Part shown: positions 10,538-21,485 of the stretch, piece by piece | Position numbering within the stretch: position 1 is the stretch's first letter | Layout: the number at the start of each line of letters is the position of its first letter | The notes under the pieces: generated by a model | The model's input: only the letters and a program-made list of their open reading frames with translations | Told to the model about the DNA's origin: nothing | Databases searched by the model: none | Position numbers and translations under genes: made by a program | Assembly (NCBI GenBank): GCA_030323885.1 | Contig: JASIRB010001090.1 | Coordinates: 1-64,000, forward strand | Length of the DNA: 64,000 nt | From: Branchipolynoe longqiensis | Lineage: Eukaryota; Annelida; Polychaeta; Phyllodocida; Polynoidae | Direction of reading: 5' to 3'

Positions 10538-11290
10538 TTACAAACTCAGAAAAGCCCAAATTCTGTTCATCAAAATAAGTGAAGGAATTACACATTTAGA
10601 AATAAATTGTAATCTTCGAACTAGCCTTTGTGCATTCTTTCTTGTTACTTTACTACCTACTTTCCATTTCATACATTCCAAAAAGATTTCTAACAACTTA
10701 CCCTTTGGAATCCTAACGAACATCTCCTCTGAGTCTATCTCATATCCTAACCAAATCAATTTTTTTACCGGTGGGGTGCATTTTTTAATTGACAAATCGA
10801 AACCCAAATCTTTAGTTAATTTAATTATGTAATCATACACCTGCTGTACCTTCAATAATGTGCGTTCCACTCCAACAAAATCATCCAAATAGCATAACGC
10901 AAAAGAATACTTGTTCTCTCATTAAATGGACGAAAGCTGATGTCGTCCTAGCACATGCCATACTGGACGTTCTACAACCGAAAGGGGGTGTTGTATCAAA
11001 ATAATATTTACCTCCCACTTTAATTCCGAATAAAGGCACACTTAGAGGGCAGGTTCTTAATTGCCTGTACGCTCTTGCCAGGTCTATTGACCACATAAAA
11101 CAATTTGCTCCCAATTTTGTAACTTCATTTGCTAAAGACATTATAGTAGGTAAATTGTATGTATGCCTTTTCCCTTGATAACAATCCTTAACTATTCCTG
11201 CATTTACTCCTTTCCCTTTTGGATAACTAAGATCTACTATAATTCTTCGTTCTTCAGTATTTTTCCTTGGTTGGGTCATAATTGGGCTAA
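10538..11290 (-). pseudogene. Reverse transcriptase of DIRS-type element
   Basis: The minus-strand reading gives MTQPRKNTEERRIIVDLSYP, then SIDLARAYRQLRTCP (motif A aspartate), PPFGCRTSSMACARTT, and YLDDFVGVE (catalytic box) at about 10880-10891. A one-base frameshift just before the YLDD box splits the frame. It then continues as LGYEIDSEEMFVRIP and QRLVRRLQFISKC into the thumb. The N-terminal fingers are cut off at 11290, where a GC-rich block abuts the reading frame. Confidence 0.9.
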
Positions 11291-11440
11291 TTTGCGCCCA
11301 AGGGGACCCCCCCCCCCCTCGCCCGGAAGGTGTGGGGGGGGGGGGCGGGGCGGGAGGGCTCATTCCGCCGGCTGGAGAGGCGGGGCCAGGGGAGGCGTGC
11401 AGGAGGGGGGGGGGAACGATGACAATAATAATAATTAACA
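11290..11440. repeat. GC-rich block with poly-C and poly-G runs plus AT trinucleotides
   Basis: Runs of C (11308-11319) and G (11331-11345), then GGCGGGGC and GAACGATGACAATAATAATA. It is directly repeated at about 7680-7815. It truncates the reverse transcriptase reading frame. Confidence 0.75.
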
Positions 11441-11449
11441 CTCAGGACA

Positions 11450-11829
11450 CGAATCGGTATAATGTGAGTATTTATTACAGTTAATCAGATGGTATTCTTG
11501 TTACATAATGTCAAATCTCATAGTTGTCAAATCTCATAGTTGTCAGGATAATGTTCGAGCACTCAACCTTACTCTTATAGATGGGTGGGTGGGATGGCTG
11601 AGAAAGAAAAGACGAAGACTTGCAGTAACCACACGGCAGGTTCGGGCTCATTGGCGGAAGTGAGCTGCTCGGTGTTCAGGCCGGCAGTGCAGGCCCGAAC
11701 CGGCAGGCGGCAGGGTAGTCGCATAGTTCAGGGGTTTGGTGTAGGTGGCGCTACCGTCCCATAGAGATTAATGCTGAGCGAACGATTCGGTCCCGCTTGC
11801 CAAATTACCCATGTTGCCAGCGCAACATG
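11450..11829 (-). repeat. LTR-like hairpin-plus-TIR unit (U3)
   Basis: On the minus strand it starts with the hairpin CATGTTGCGCTGGCAACATG, then GGTAATTTGGCAAGCGGGAC. It contains CCATCCCACCCACCCATC near 11580 and AATAAA near 11475, and ends with CGATTCGTGTCCTGAGTGTTAATT, an inverted match to its start. Its left part aligns loosely with the A repeat at 25912-26191. It sits upstream of the RT on the same strand, so it could be the 5' terminal repeat of the element at 7600-11830. Confidence 0.55.
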
Positions 11830-11924
11830 AACAATGACAATAATAATGACAATAATAATAATGACAGTAATAATGACAATGATACTCCTCACGTTTGCTA
11901 TATAAAGCAACTATTCTTGCAATA

Positions 11925-12330
11925 ATTGACTACAATGATTTAATCTATGGACTGCTAACAAAACAGCAAGAAACCAAACTGTCTACAGAGGTAAAAAACC
12001 TATCTGTAAAGGAAATGCATGCCAAGGCACAAATCAGCTACCTCAGCCTAAGGAGGGACTGACATCTCTTCACTCTCATGTATAAAAGATCAAATGATAG
12101 CAATATGTTGACCATATGAACAGAGTAACCAGACCGAGTGATGCTACACTGCTAAAAATGCCCAATCCACTAACAAACAAGCTGACTAAAGCACTGATTT
12201 ACAGAGGTGACACATTATGGAATAAACTCCCGGTGAGGACAAGGCAGTCCACAAGTCTCCTTGAATTCAAAAACTTAATAAAAATACAACAGGCATGTCA
12301 GACCCCTACACGATTACAGGTATTCTAAAG
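11925..12330 (+). pseudogene. Non-LTR retrotransposon, C-terminal RT fragment
   Basis: Plus-strand frames contain IVDYNDLIYGLLTKQQ, resembling the post-palm region of non-LTR reverse transcriptases. They end with ALIYRGDTLWNKLPVRTRQS and TSLLEFKNLIK, a typical C-terminus of such ORFs. Stops and a frame change break it. Family assignment is not possible from so short a piece. Confidence 0.55.
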
Positions 12331-12824
12331 GCCACCCTTGCCCTGACCCCTGTACATACATATATACAAATGGTCTGAAATGCACTGCACGGCCCAGCAC
12401 GCTAAGCCCCTTTCCACCCCTCTTTCAATGAACATTACATAACTAGTGCCTAACATTTTTCTTGAAATTCATCCAATACCCAGATCTCCATTCCATTCAT
12501 CAAATAATACAATACAAAGAACTACAAATTACTAATTAAATGACTCAAACTGTATTGCAAAAATTAACCTTTTTGAAAGCTTTTACAGTGAACCCAGACA
12601 GCCCCCGCAGCCCTCCCAGCCCCCACACACACCACCACCCCCACACACACGTCCCCCAATCCACTATGAACCCCCTCCTGCATGTGGTCACTGGTCACCA
12701 GTATCTAGACTATGATGTTCAAATTTCTGATGAAGAAACTGATGTGTGTTAAAATAACTGACGTTTTAAATTTGTTGAATTAAAAGCATTATGTTTCAAA
12801 TAGATAAAGCAAGATGAATTCAGT
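12331..12824. other. No gene seen
   Basis: AT-rich sequence with a C-rich patch (CCCCACACACACCACC) at 12610-12655. Nothing coding is supported. Confidence 0.5.
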
Positions 12825-13510
12825 ATCCTTGTCATATTCGAATGATAGCAACAATGATACGGTCTAATGTTTCCATTTGATTTCCATTTGATTTCATTTG
12901 TTTTCAATATCACTCAATATTGTGTAGCAAAAACAATATGGAATGGATTTTCAATATCACTCAATATTGTGTAGCAAAAATGATATGGAATGGATTTTCA
13001 ATATCACTCAATATGGCTGAATGTTTCCATTTTTGTTCATTTGTTCTCAATATCATTCAGTATCTTTGTCATATTCAAATGATAGCAAAAATGATATGGA
13101 ATCGTCTAATGTTTCCATTTGTTTTCATTGTGTCCTGACATTGTGTAGCAAATACGATATAGAATGGTCTGTTTCCATTTGATTTCCATTTGATTTCATT
13201 TGTTTTCAATATCACTTAACATTGTGTAGCAAAAATGATATGGAATGGATTTTCAATATCACTCAATAGAGTGGAATGTTTCAATTTCTTGTTATTTGTT
13301 CTCAATATCATTCAATATTTTAAATTTGTTGAATCGAAGAGCATGATGTTAAAAATCATCTTGTTTAAAATAGATAAAGCAAGATGAATTCAGTATCCTT
13401 GTCATATTCGAATGAACAGTGTTAAGAGTGAAATACTAAATAATGGCCAATGTACGAGTGAAATACTAAATATTGTTCTCAATATCGTTCTCAATATCAT
13501 TCAAAATCTA
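12825..13510. repeat. Diverged tandem repeat with TTTCAATATCACTCAATATT motif
   Basis: Phrases such as TTTTCAATATCACTCAATAT, TGTGTAGCAAAAATGATATG and TTGATTTCCATTTGATTTC recur many times in roughly 60-100-bp periods. AGCAAGATGAATTCAGTATC occurs twice, at about 12808 and 13380. Divergence between units is high. Confidence 0.8.
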
Positions 13511-14139
13511 AATAATACCAATGTCTCCAGGTGTCGATTCATAGATGTGGTGCTATAGTGTTATAGTACTATAGTGCTGCCACCTAGTGATGGAAACATG
13601 AGGTAATGATGGGCACATGTAAACAAGGGTAGTTGAGTACCAATATAGAGGGTGTGTAATGACGTCACAATACAACTTTCGGTGGCCATATTGGATGACA
13701 TACAGAAGGCTTGCAAGTGCCTCCACTGTGCTTATTTACTGATTTGTTGGTTTATTTGTCACTGTTTTGAGCAGTTTGGCATAAGAAGTTGTTGAAATAA
13801 AAACCTAATCTCAAACACATGAATTTGCACCTTTTTCTCCCTCTTTTCGTCCTCTCTTTTCCCCTAGTACCTGCACCCGTTCCAGCAACCTTGACCTTTG
13901 AGGCTCAACTCATTCGACCATTCCGCTGGTCGCCACTGAGTAACAATGTTAATTTGTATCACAATGCATCTAGCAGACATTCTACTGAATGGACAGCTAA
14001 TTTATTCCAGCTCACTGGGGGGTTGATACATCAAGTCAACAAGCTACAGCATATATATTAGATGATAACTATAAAGGAGACATCAATGAGTTTACAACAC
14101 ATTGCCAATACAGGAGTAGTCCTACTACATATCAAAGCC
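13511..14139 (+). other. Upstream region of gene copy 1
   Basis: No ORF is supported. Two hints of regulation: a TGACGTCA palindrome at about 13660, and a CCATATTGG word about 25 bp further. A short SINE-head remnant (CTCAACTCATTCGACCATTC) lies at 13903-13922. From about 13950 the sequence is duplicated upstream of gene copy 2 at 46390. Confidence 0.5.
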
Positions 14140-14802
14140 ATGTTGAAGCTGAGTGTCCCTCTTCTCCTTCTGTTGGTGCTTGTTCCAATTACATCAGGTA
14201 AGTTCTCTACAGTAGCCAATCTACAACTTCAGTGCTTCTTCTCCACACATAACCAATATTTGTTTACGTGTTGGTGTTTGCTCAGAGATCCTATATATGG
14301 TGCTGAAGGTAGCCTTTACTTCATGGTGACATACGTCAACTTTCATGTTGGGCTAATAGGAAAGTACTTAGTCAGTAATTTAGTGCTAGAAGGATGTATA
14401 TATATGATACTTGAAATATACTGTTGCTGTGGTGTTGTATACATTTTATGCAATGTGATATTGACTCTCCTCTCTTTGTCAGGAAAATTACCTGAGTGCG
14501 ATTATCAGTGCTCTCCAAGTGGGGAGTATTACATGAAAAGCTGTGCTGGATGTAAATATTACATCAAATGTGTGAATGGCCTCCAATATGTGCATAGATG
14601 CCCCACAGATGAAGGCAGTGATTTAAAGAATGTGTGTAGTAACACATGTCCAACCTGGGGAGAATTGAGAGGCCAACGCAGCTCTTATGAAGATCACGCC
14701 CCGGCTGATGATAATAGTTGCATTGCGTTTGATTCGCGGCGGAGGACACTATCACTGATCTTACCTCTGGTCTGGCTGATATTTCAGATAGCTCTCCAAT
14801 GA
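14140..14802 (+). CDS. Secreted chitin-binding type-2 domain protein, probably GPI-anchored (copy 1; two exons)
   Basis: Exon 1 is 14140-14197 and exon 2 is 14483-14802. The donor is CAG|GTAAGT and the acceptor is TTTGTCAG|GA, so the 285-bp intron is phase 1. The ATG at 14140 gives a signal peptide (MLKLSVPLLLLLVLVPITSG). Exon 2 encodes eight cysteines, with the core CAGCKYYIKCVNGLQYVHRC resembling peritrophin-A (CBM14) domains that bind chitin. After a polar linker comes a hydrophobic C-terminal tail (LSLILPLVWLIFQIAL), as in GPI-anchored proteins. The intron length is a multiple of 3 and has no in-frame stop, so an uninterrupted frame also exists, but the splice signals and the paralog at 46613 favour the spliced form. 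The exact chitin ligand is inferred from the family. Confidence 0.75.
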   Translation: MLKLSVPLLLLLVLVPITSGKFSTVANLQLQCFFSTHNQYLFTCWCLLRDPIYGAEGSLYFMVTYVNFHVGLIGKYLVSNLVLEGCIYMILEIYCCCGVVYILCNVILTLLSLSGKLPECDYQCSPSGEYYMKSCAGCKYYIKCVNGLQYVHRCPTDEGSDLKNVCSNTCPTWGELRGQRSSYEDHAPADDNSCIAFDSRRRTLSLILPLVWLIFQIALQ

Positions 14803-15383
14803 CATTTCTGGTTAGCACAACTATTCAAGTTGCATATAAATCAATCATGCAGAGTTTATCATGAAACACAATTACAGCCTACCAAGTGTGGCATGTATAA
14901 GTATATAATTACACAGGTTTATAGTCAACAAACTCAATGGTTGATAAGTATATTGATGTACATAAATATAGTAATAGCCTAGCAAATTAGTCCAGTCCTA
15001 ATATGGCCTTATATGTTGCTAGGATGTAAAACCCCATCACACAAATGCCATTAGGTACTAGGCATGCATAGTGTCAACTACTTTAAAGATATGTCACTGC
15101 ATACATTTACTTTGAACCACAGACATGAGATGCCATTGATTTATTGAAAGTAAATTATCATCCCCCATCCAACAAATTTAATTTTACTAAAATGCTCTGA
15201 CCTTTTGAGTATCATGAATAAATTATGAATTCCTATCCGTATGTATCTAATATGAAACTAATTGAATTCAGATTAATGTTTTTGTGGTTTGGAACATAAT
15301 TCAACATCACCTGTCCAGGTAAGTGTGATACTTTAAAGTTGAATAATGTGATGGCTTTTGATGTTGTGGCATATCTTCATTGC
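14803..15383. other. 3' flank of gene copy 1
   Basis: AT-rich and shared with copy 2. It contains a remnant of the SINE conserved core (CCTAATATGGCCTTATATG) at about 14998-15035. Confidence 0.6.
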
Positions 15384-15759
15384 TCATGTTGCTCGCAACA
15401 TGGTTAATTGAGTATGTAGGACCAACGCGTCCCGGTAAACTAAGGAAGCATAGTTGGCACCACATATCAAGTAAAGTTAGAACTAAAGATCCTGGCTACT
15501 TGACCCACCCCCTTGTATATCAATATACACCCAGCGGAACCTTAACGTAGTTACTTCGTTCTGAGCATTTCAATTGACATTGATAACCTTACAGTGCTAA
15601 AATTGCCATCCCACCCACCCCAGCTTTAAAGAGTAAGACGGTAGGGTTAACTCTCTTAGGACCTCATCGAAATTCCACTGGACTCTGTACTGAGAAACAT
15701 AAAGACATACAAATAAACTCCACATTATGTGACTTCTTGGTCTTGCATTGTTCAATTAG
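15384..15759 (+). repeat. Solo hairpin-plus-TIR LTR-like unit (U4)
   Basis: It starts with the perfect hairpin CATGTTGCTCGCAACATG, then GTTAATTGAGTATGTAGGAC, and ends with TTCTTGGTCTTGCATTGTTCAATTAG, an inverted match to that start. It contains CATCCCACCCACCCCAGC at about 15610 and AATAAA at about 15710. About 375 bp, no ORF. Copy 2 of the segmental duplication carries the same unit at 47834-48216. Confidence 0.65.
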
Positions 15760-16112
15760 ATAAATAGGTTAATGAGGATGATCTATATTACATGAGTTTG
15801 AATTAAAATTCATTTTAAACTTCCATTTTTAAAACATATCACCTGAAAAGAGGATGACTTAATTATGGGGGTCATACTGATGTTTGTTTATCCATTATCA
15901 AGCATATCAACATAGTAAACTCACCTGTAACTGCAATTCAGGATTATACAATTTGAAATAAAGGGTGCATCAGATCATCATTGTATTAGTTGTTTCACAT
16001 TACAGAGTTTAGTGATGATTCCAATTGAAATAGTTTGCCTGATTCATTCTTTACAGGAGACCTAGAAAAAGGTCAGACAGTCTAACCACTCAACAGCGAA
16101 TCAACAGCGTCC

Positions 16113-17351
16113 TCAGCTATAACATTGTCCTTGCCACTGATATGCACAATTCCGTGTGTAATCAGAAATATAGCCAAGATGACGCCGTTGACGTGCCGTC
16201 CAAGGTTCTGATACCTTATGAACAACTAGCACTAACGCCTTGTGATCTGTAAATACTTGGAAGCTCCTTCCCTCAAGAAAATAACGAAAATGTCTTATAG
16301 CTAAAGAATAGTGCAAGTAACTCTTTGTCAAACGTGCTATATCGTTTCTCAGCTTTCCTTAAGTGTCTACTGAAAAATGCAATGGGCTGCCAGGACCCAT
16401 ACACTTGTTGTTCTAGCACCGCACTGATAGCTATATCTGAGGCGTCTACCATTAAAGCTGTTTGAGTATCCTGGGATGGATGATGTAACATAACTGCACA
16501 TGAGTGTGCATTTTTTGCGTCACAGAATGCCGCAAGCAAAGAATCTCTCCACACTATAACAATGTTGTTAGTGTTCCCGCTACCGCTTGTAACAGCAACA
16601 GTATTGTACAACAGCTGTAGAATTTCAGCAGCTTTTGGGATAAATCAGAAATACTAATTTACCTACCCACAAGTCTTGATATATCATGGATTTTTGGCGG
16701 CTTAGGAAAGTCTTGTACAGCACTAACTTTCTCTGGCAGTAGCACTGCGCCAGAATGGTCAAATTGATAGTATCTTTCCCAAAAATGCATTTACAAGTAT
16801 TCAGGATCAAGCTGTAGGCCTACTCTTGGAGGCGTTCAAACAAAACTGTTAAGTGTTTGAGATGTTCATCAAGGTTGCAACTAGCAACTGGAATGTCATC
16901 TAGATAGACGAATACAAAATCCTTGGCATACTCTACCCATAAGGCGTTGAAATGTCTGGGCACTGATTTTTATCCCAAATGGCATTCACAGATATTCAAA
17001 TAAACCAAATGGAGTAATTATCGCAGTTTTCAGAATATCCTGAGGGTGAACTGGGATTTGGCGAAACACTTTGATGAGTTTTATTTTAGAATAATATTTT
17101 CTTCCTGCAAGATTTACTGAAAAATCCTGTAAGTATGGTAGAGGATAGCGATCTGGTTTAGTTATGTCGTTCAATCTCCGGATTCTTAGGTACCATATGA
17201 AGGGGCGATGCCCATGGACTGTTAGACCTCCTTTCAATTCCCCATCTTTCAAGATTGGACAATCCATATGGGCTATTTTCAGCTTATCTGGAGCTAAACG
17301 CCATGTCCGAGCGTGTAATGGGTTTCCACTTGTCTTAATGAAATGTTCCAT
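16113..17351 (-). pseudogene. Ty3/gypsy RT and RNase H, decayed
   Basis: RT: EHFIKTSGNPLHARTWRLAP, then RIRRLNDITKPDRYPLPYLQ, FSVNLAGRKYYSKIKLIKVF (motif A, whose catalytic Asp appears as Lys) and TAIITPFGLFEYL. The YVDD-type box survives only out of frame around 16880-16920. RNase H: ALMVDASDIAISAVLEQQ, YSTFDKELLA and FQVFTDHKALVLVVHK, all typical of Ty3/gypsy RNase H with its DASD, DKEL and TDHK boxes. At least three frame changes. Confidence 0.85.
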
Positions 17352-17491
17352 GCTGTTTCATGTTTGGAGGAGATAGAGAGGCGTATTAGCGAAATAGCGA
17401 AATAGCGAATGGTAGACAGGAAGTGTGAACACTTATTTGTCTCTCATTTTTGCAAGTAAATAAGCAACACAAGGAATAATTAGTAGCATGT

Positions 17492-17866
17492 GGTGAATAA
17501 GGAGTCAAATTTCCCTGGATCATCAGCCCATGCCTTTTCTAATCTGTACTTGAATGAATTTATTGACTCGGCATCAATAACAGTTTGTGGAAGACTGTTC
17601 CATATATTTATGATCCTGTTTGAGAAACTGTGTTGCCTTAACTTTGAAATGGCTCTGGGTTTTACTAGTTTGAGAGTATGGCCCCGACTGCCTTCTCTTT
17701 TATTCAAGGTGAAAAATTGGTTCATATCTATATTATCAAAACCTTTCATAATTTTAAATACTTCAATTATGTCACTTCTTTTCGTTCTGTAGGAAAGGGT
17801 AGGAAGTTTCAATTCCCTAAGCCTTTGTTCATAGGCTAAGTCGTTTATAACTGCAACTATTAATAG
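17492..17866 (-). pseudogene. Non-LTR retrotransposon C-terminal fragment inside the gypsy remnant
   Basis: The minus-strand frame contains YEQRLRELKLPTLSYRTKRS, then DIIEVFKIMKGFDNID and FSNRIINIWNSLPQTVIDAE, ending about 30 residues later at SLFTTCY. This is the usual C-terminus of CR1/L2-like RT ORFs. The open frame continues upstream to 18268, but residues encoded there do not look like RT and are probably fortuitous. Confidence 0.75.
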
Positions 17867-18326
17867 TAGGAGTATGGAACAAAGAACCCAAGACGTTGTC
17901 TCCAGGTCCATGTTAATAGTGTGTCCTTTTATTGCCAGGTGGCAGCACTCAGCGAAATAGCAAACTCCCAACATCTCCCGACCAGCCACTGCAGGGACAA
18001 ATAGTTTTGTGCCTGTCTTGACATGTTGTTGGCGGTGTGAAACCTCTATTTGCTCCCCGAGAGAGTGCCTCTGGTAACTTGCAAAAGCCAGCAGCACTTC
18101 AACACTTTTGCAGGAAGCTTTCATGAAATGTAACATTAAGACCGACTCATGGACGCAACTCTCACACCAGAGATCTAAATGGAGAGCGGCAGTCAAGTAA
18201 TGAAGCAGTCTTTGTCGCATCACGACCGACAGCATGATGATGATGATGATGATGATGGCAGCACTCAATGCTATGTTATGATATACACTAGATGGCAGTA
18301 GTGATCAGTAGATGAGTTAGAATAAC

Positions 18327-18812
18327 TCAACACACACCATGTTTTACCTTAACACTACTGAATGTCGGCGTCACCAAAGCAGGAAATTTTAACAATAGTT
18401 TCTCACATGGTAAACTTTTAGTAAAAACAACCCGCACATATGATTCTGAAGACACATTCACAATTAATTTGGTAGAGTGGAACTTAGACATGTCAACCAG
18501 ACGAGCCCGCTGTACATCAACAACAAGGCCATGAGCACTGAGGAAATCACTACCAACAATAGCCCTATTAACGTGCGCGACCACTAGGGCACCCCACTTG
18601 GACATCACAAAATTCAAGGCACGCAAGATCTGTTCTGCCCGTAACCTAACAGACATTTCTGTCACAGTTAACCTTGATGTACTGCAATTCACACTATAAC
18701 AACGTGTGAGAAGCCTGCTCGACATGTATGCTAATGCACTAGCACGAGAACGTGGAAGAACAAGGCCTCTCATATTATTATTAAGGTCTATATTGAGTTC
18801 TGCCAACAGCAT
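18327..18812 (-). pseudogene. Ty3/gypsy protease/RT-linker fragment
   Basis: The minus-strand frame contains VVAHVNRAIVGSDFLSAHGL and VVDVQRARLVDM, followed by LLKFPALVTPTF. This matches the protease-to-RT linker of Ty3/gypsy pol (pattern: IGxDFL, then LVD, then FPxLxxPxF). The catalytic protease DTG is not visible. Confidence 0.65.
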
Positions 18813-18872
18813 AATGCTAATGCTTATCTTCTTACTGTAGCCTATATGACCTTCTTTCTTTCTTGCACCTCC

Positions 18873-20471
18873 TCAATGATCGGCTGAAATTAGATCCAAG
18901 TACAAAGCTTCCAAATGAGGTTTCATCCAGAGCCCCAGTGGCCAAATGAAATTTTGCTTGGCTTCATACTTGGAGTCGTTGTGTGTCTCAAACACACAAC
19001 TATACGCAGGTTTTAATGCATTTGTTTTTAATTTGACAACATAGTGCATGGCCAGTTTGGTTCTCCTATTGTCAAGTGATGGTTCATTGGTTTTGAAATA
19101 TAGGCTCTGAACTCGAGAGGTGCGAAAGGAACCAAGGGCCAAACGCAGCCCCTGGTGATGCACCGTGTCCAGCAGCCCAATATACGACTTCCTTGCGGAA
19201 CTGTATATTATGCTGCCGTAATCTAGCCCTAACCAAACTAGGGTTCGGTACACGGCGAGCGAAACATCTCTGTCTGCTCCCCACTCTGAACTGGACAGCA
19301 CCCTCAGAACATCTAGTGCTTTCAAGGATTGTGCTTTGAGGTACTTGATATGAGGCACGGAAGATAGCTTTATGTCGAAAGTGAGACCCACAAATTTGGT
19401 TTCTTTGGCGACTTTTATGGGATCCCCATCGAGGGTCAGCTCTGGTTCAGCATGCAATCTGCACAACTGGCAGAAGTGCATGCAGACCGTCTTGGCCTTT
19501 GAAAATCTGAATCCATTCAGCACTGACCATTGGTGAATCCCATTTATACACAATTGAAGCTGTCTCTCAATGACATTCATATCAGTACCTCTGTAGTACA
19601 AAACAAGGTCATCCACAGAAATAGTACAGGAGACCCCCGTTTTAACAGCGGCAGCAATACCGTTGACCTTGACTCCAAAAAGAGGCACTGCCAGTATGCT
19701 GCCTTGGGGTATTCCCAATTCCTGTGAGTGCAGACTGGAATATGTAGTAATGACGCGGACGGGAAGATGCCTGAGCGCCACAAAATTCTTAATCAAATTT
19801 GGCAGGTGACCACAAAGGCCGATCGCATGGAGATCCTCCATAATGCCATGCTGCCACATTGTGTCATAGGCTTTTTCGAGATCGAAAAAGACAGCCACAT
19901 CGTGCTCCTTCTTCAGGAAGGCGTCTCTTATAGCAACTGAATTAAAGGTAAGGCAATCATGGTGGCTATTTCCAAGTCTCACAACATGTTTAAGGTTTCT
20001 GATCATTTCCTCCTCATTTGTGATGATGAGATCTAATATATTTGCAGACTGGTCACCACGCTTATGTGTTGGTTCCGTGATGTGCTGGAAAAGGAAACAG
20101 TCTCTAAGATTTTTGACAAAGAGTGCTGCTGGATATTGTTCGCTATTTGGTGTTCGCATAGGTTGCCAACTGATTTCTGGATAATTGAAACCTCCCATGA
20201 TTAGGAGGTGGCTGTCGTTTAGGGCTGATGCTTTTTGGATCAACTGTTGAGTTTCCTCATGGACACTGTCGTCACTGTTGGGTGACCTGTAGATGCATCC
20301 AACAAGCAGACTGTCCCTGTCCTCTTGCTTAATCTCGCACCATATTGCTTCTGTTGAGTTACATAGGAGTACATTTAAAGGGACTGCATTACAGTTGTAT
20401 TTAGTATATATGCACAAACCCCTTCTCTCCTCATCGATATTGCTGAAAATATCAAATCCATTTATGGCCAT
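18873..20471 (-). pseudogene. Chimeric non-LTR ORF: CR1-like endonuclease joined to I-type RT
   Basis: An uninterrupted 532-codon minus-strand frame. Residues 1 to about 180 are the end of a CR1-like apurinic endonuclease: LLVGCIYRSPNSDDSVHEET, LLIMGGFNYPEISWQ, ILDLIITNEEEMI and GNSHHDCLTFN. From about residue 182 it becomes a different family: IRDAFLKKEHDVAVFFDLEK (motif A), GIPQGSILAVPLFGVKVNG, VDDLVLYY (catalytic box) and thumb. This part matches the element at 37000-39517, not CR1. The RT fingers and the RNase H domain are missing. The join at about 19930 is in frame with no stop. I infer a recombination or nested-truncation event; the product is unlikely to be a working transposase. Confidence 0.8.
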
Positions 20472-20479
20472 TTGAGCTG

Positions 20480-21485
20480 ATGATTCTCATGTTCAACAAT
20501 TACAAAATTTAATTAAATTGTCCAATGTTTTAAACAGAAGACTCATTTATGCTCATTTTAGGACCAAACATGCCAAGATAGATGTGATGGAATGTGGGAC
20601 AATATACAAATTCCAGCTGCGTAAAAGCAAAACACATCAGTGTGAATCACATGGCACATGTTCAAAGTAGTGAGTGCCCTTTTCGAATATGTTATTTTAT
20701 TACAATACATTTCAACTACAGTTTGAAAATTAGGATACCAAAATTGAACAAATATATTATGGATTAAGATATAAATCTTTTATCCAACATTCTACATACA
20801 CAAAAACTCATCCTATATATATCATCTATATATGTATCATATATGCAGCCTATCATATATATATATCATATATTTGTATATGTATATAATCTCCTGTTGC
20901 TAAGAAGCATGTTGTAAGAAAAGGAAAGCAGTCTGGACAACAGGTTGCTGAGAAATTAATAGAATTATGGGTCTCTAGAGCAAATATTTGCACTCAGTCT
21001 ATGACTTGCTTATCTAGTGAATCTAGCAAATATGAACTGTCCCTATGTTCCCATAAATATTCTTACCATAACATTATAAAAGTATGTTAACATATAGATA
21101 TACAAACTCAGAACAAGATGCTGGTATTCAGGACTTTAACTGGAAAACGATCTTAGTTTGCTTTAATAGACACTTTTCACAGAAGACAAATCTAACACAT
21201 AGTTAAGGAGGAATATAATGCACATATCTTACCATCTAAATCACGACTCCAATGTGTGCTAAATTCTACATAGAACCCAATCAGTTCTTAGTTTATCATT
21301 TCATCGCTTTGAGTTAGCTTGGGTTTATGCCGACAACTTACCACATGAGAAGCCAGCCAGCATCCTTTCAATTCTGACATCACATCAAGTTTAGTTTTTT
21401 GGTGAGATGATTTATTCATCCAAATGTAAGTAGATCCTTAGTATCAGTACGCTGGTCTACTAGCCATAAACATTTGTACTTATTC
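20480..21485 (-). mobile_element. Upstream region of the CR1-like element (copy 1, part 1)
   Basis: Non-coding AT-rich sequence directly upstream of the endonuclease frame. It is repeated, inverted, at 57360-58400. It includes ATATATCAT microsatellite (20813-20895). At 21490 it is interrupted by the long-TIR element and resumes at 25153. Whether it is a long 5' UTR or flanking duplicated DNA is not resolved. Confidence 0.7.

Larger units (their letters stand above)
7600..11830 (-). mobile_element. Decayed DIRS-type (tyrosine-recombinase) retrotransposon
   Basis: Read on the minus strand, the order is: LTR-like unit (11829-11450), GC-rich block (11440-11290), reverse transcriptase (11290-10538), RNase H (10497-10132), recombinase N-terminal part (9957-9660), later insertions (9655-8885), and recombinase C-terminal part (8880-8102). 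The RT-RNase H-recombinase order, with no DDE integrase or protease, defines a DIRS-order element. It has frameshifts and stops and is inactive. Its recombinase is closest by eye to the fragment at 2762-3593. Confidence 0.85.
13950..16060 (+). repeat. Segmental duplication, copy 1
   Basis: This aligns collinearly with 46390-48370 plus 53386-53545. It covers the gene, its 5' flank, the solo LTR-like unit and the 3' flank up to CTTTACAGG at about 16060. Divergence is low, a few percent by eye in non-coding parts. Copy 1 lacks the DIRS insertion present in copy 2, so it preserves the empty site at 15909/15910. Confidence 0.92.
16113..18812 (-). mobile_element. Ty3/gypsy-type retrotransposon remnant
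   Basis: On the minus strand, a protease/linker part (18812-18327) is followed by reverse transcriptase (17351-16800) and RNase H (16611-16113). No integrase, gag or paired LTRs are seen, so it is truncated at both ends. A non-LTR fragment (17492-17866) sits between protease and RT. Stops and frame changes are common. Confidence 0.8.

Noticed and set aside
13655..13695. CRE (TGACGTCA) plus a CArG-like box as promoter of the chitin-binding gene
   Set aside because: About 480 bp upstream of the ATG, outside the duplicated block, and the CArG-like word is one base short; not supported as regulatory.
14062..14802. Single 246-codon ORF reading for gene copy 1
   Set aside because: It reads through a 285-bp intron with consensus donor and acceptor; the paralog's intron breaks the frame, so the spliced two-exon model is better.
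17867..18268. N-terminal half of the 262-codon ORF as part of an RT
   Set aside because: Residues there have no RT similarity; only the part encoded at 17492-17866 matches a non-LTR C-terminus.
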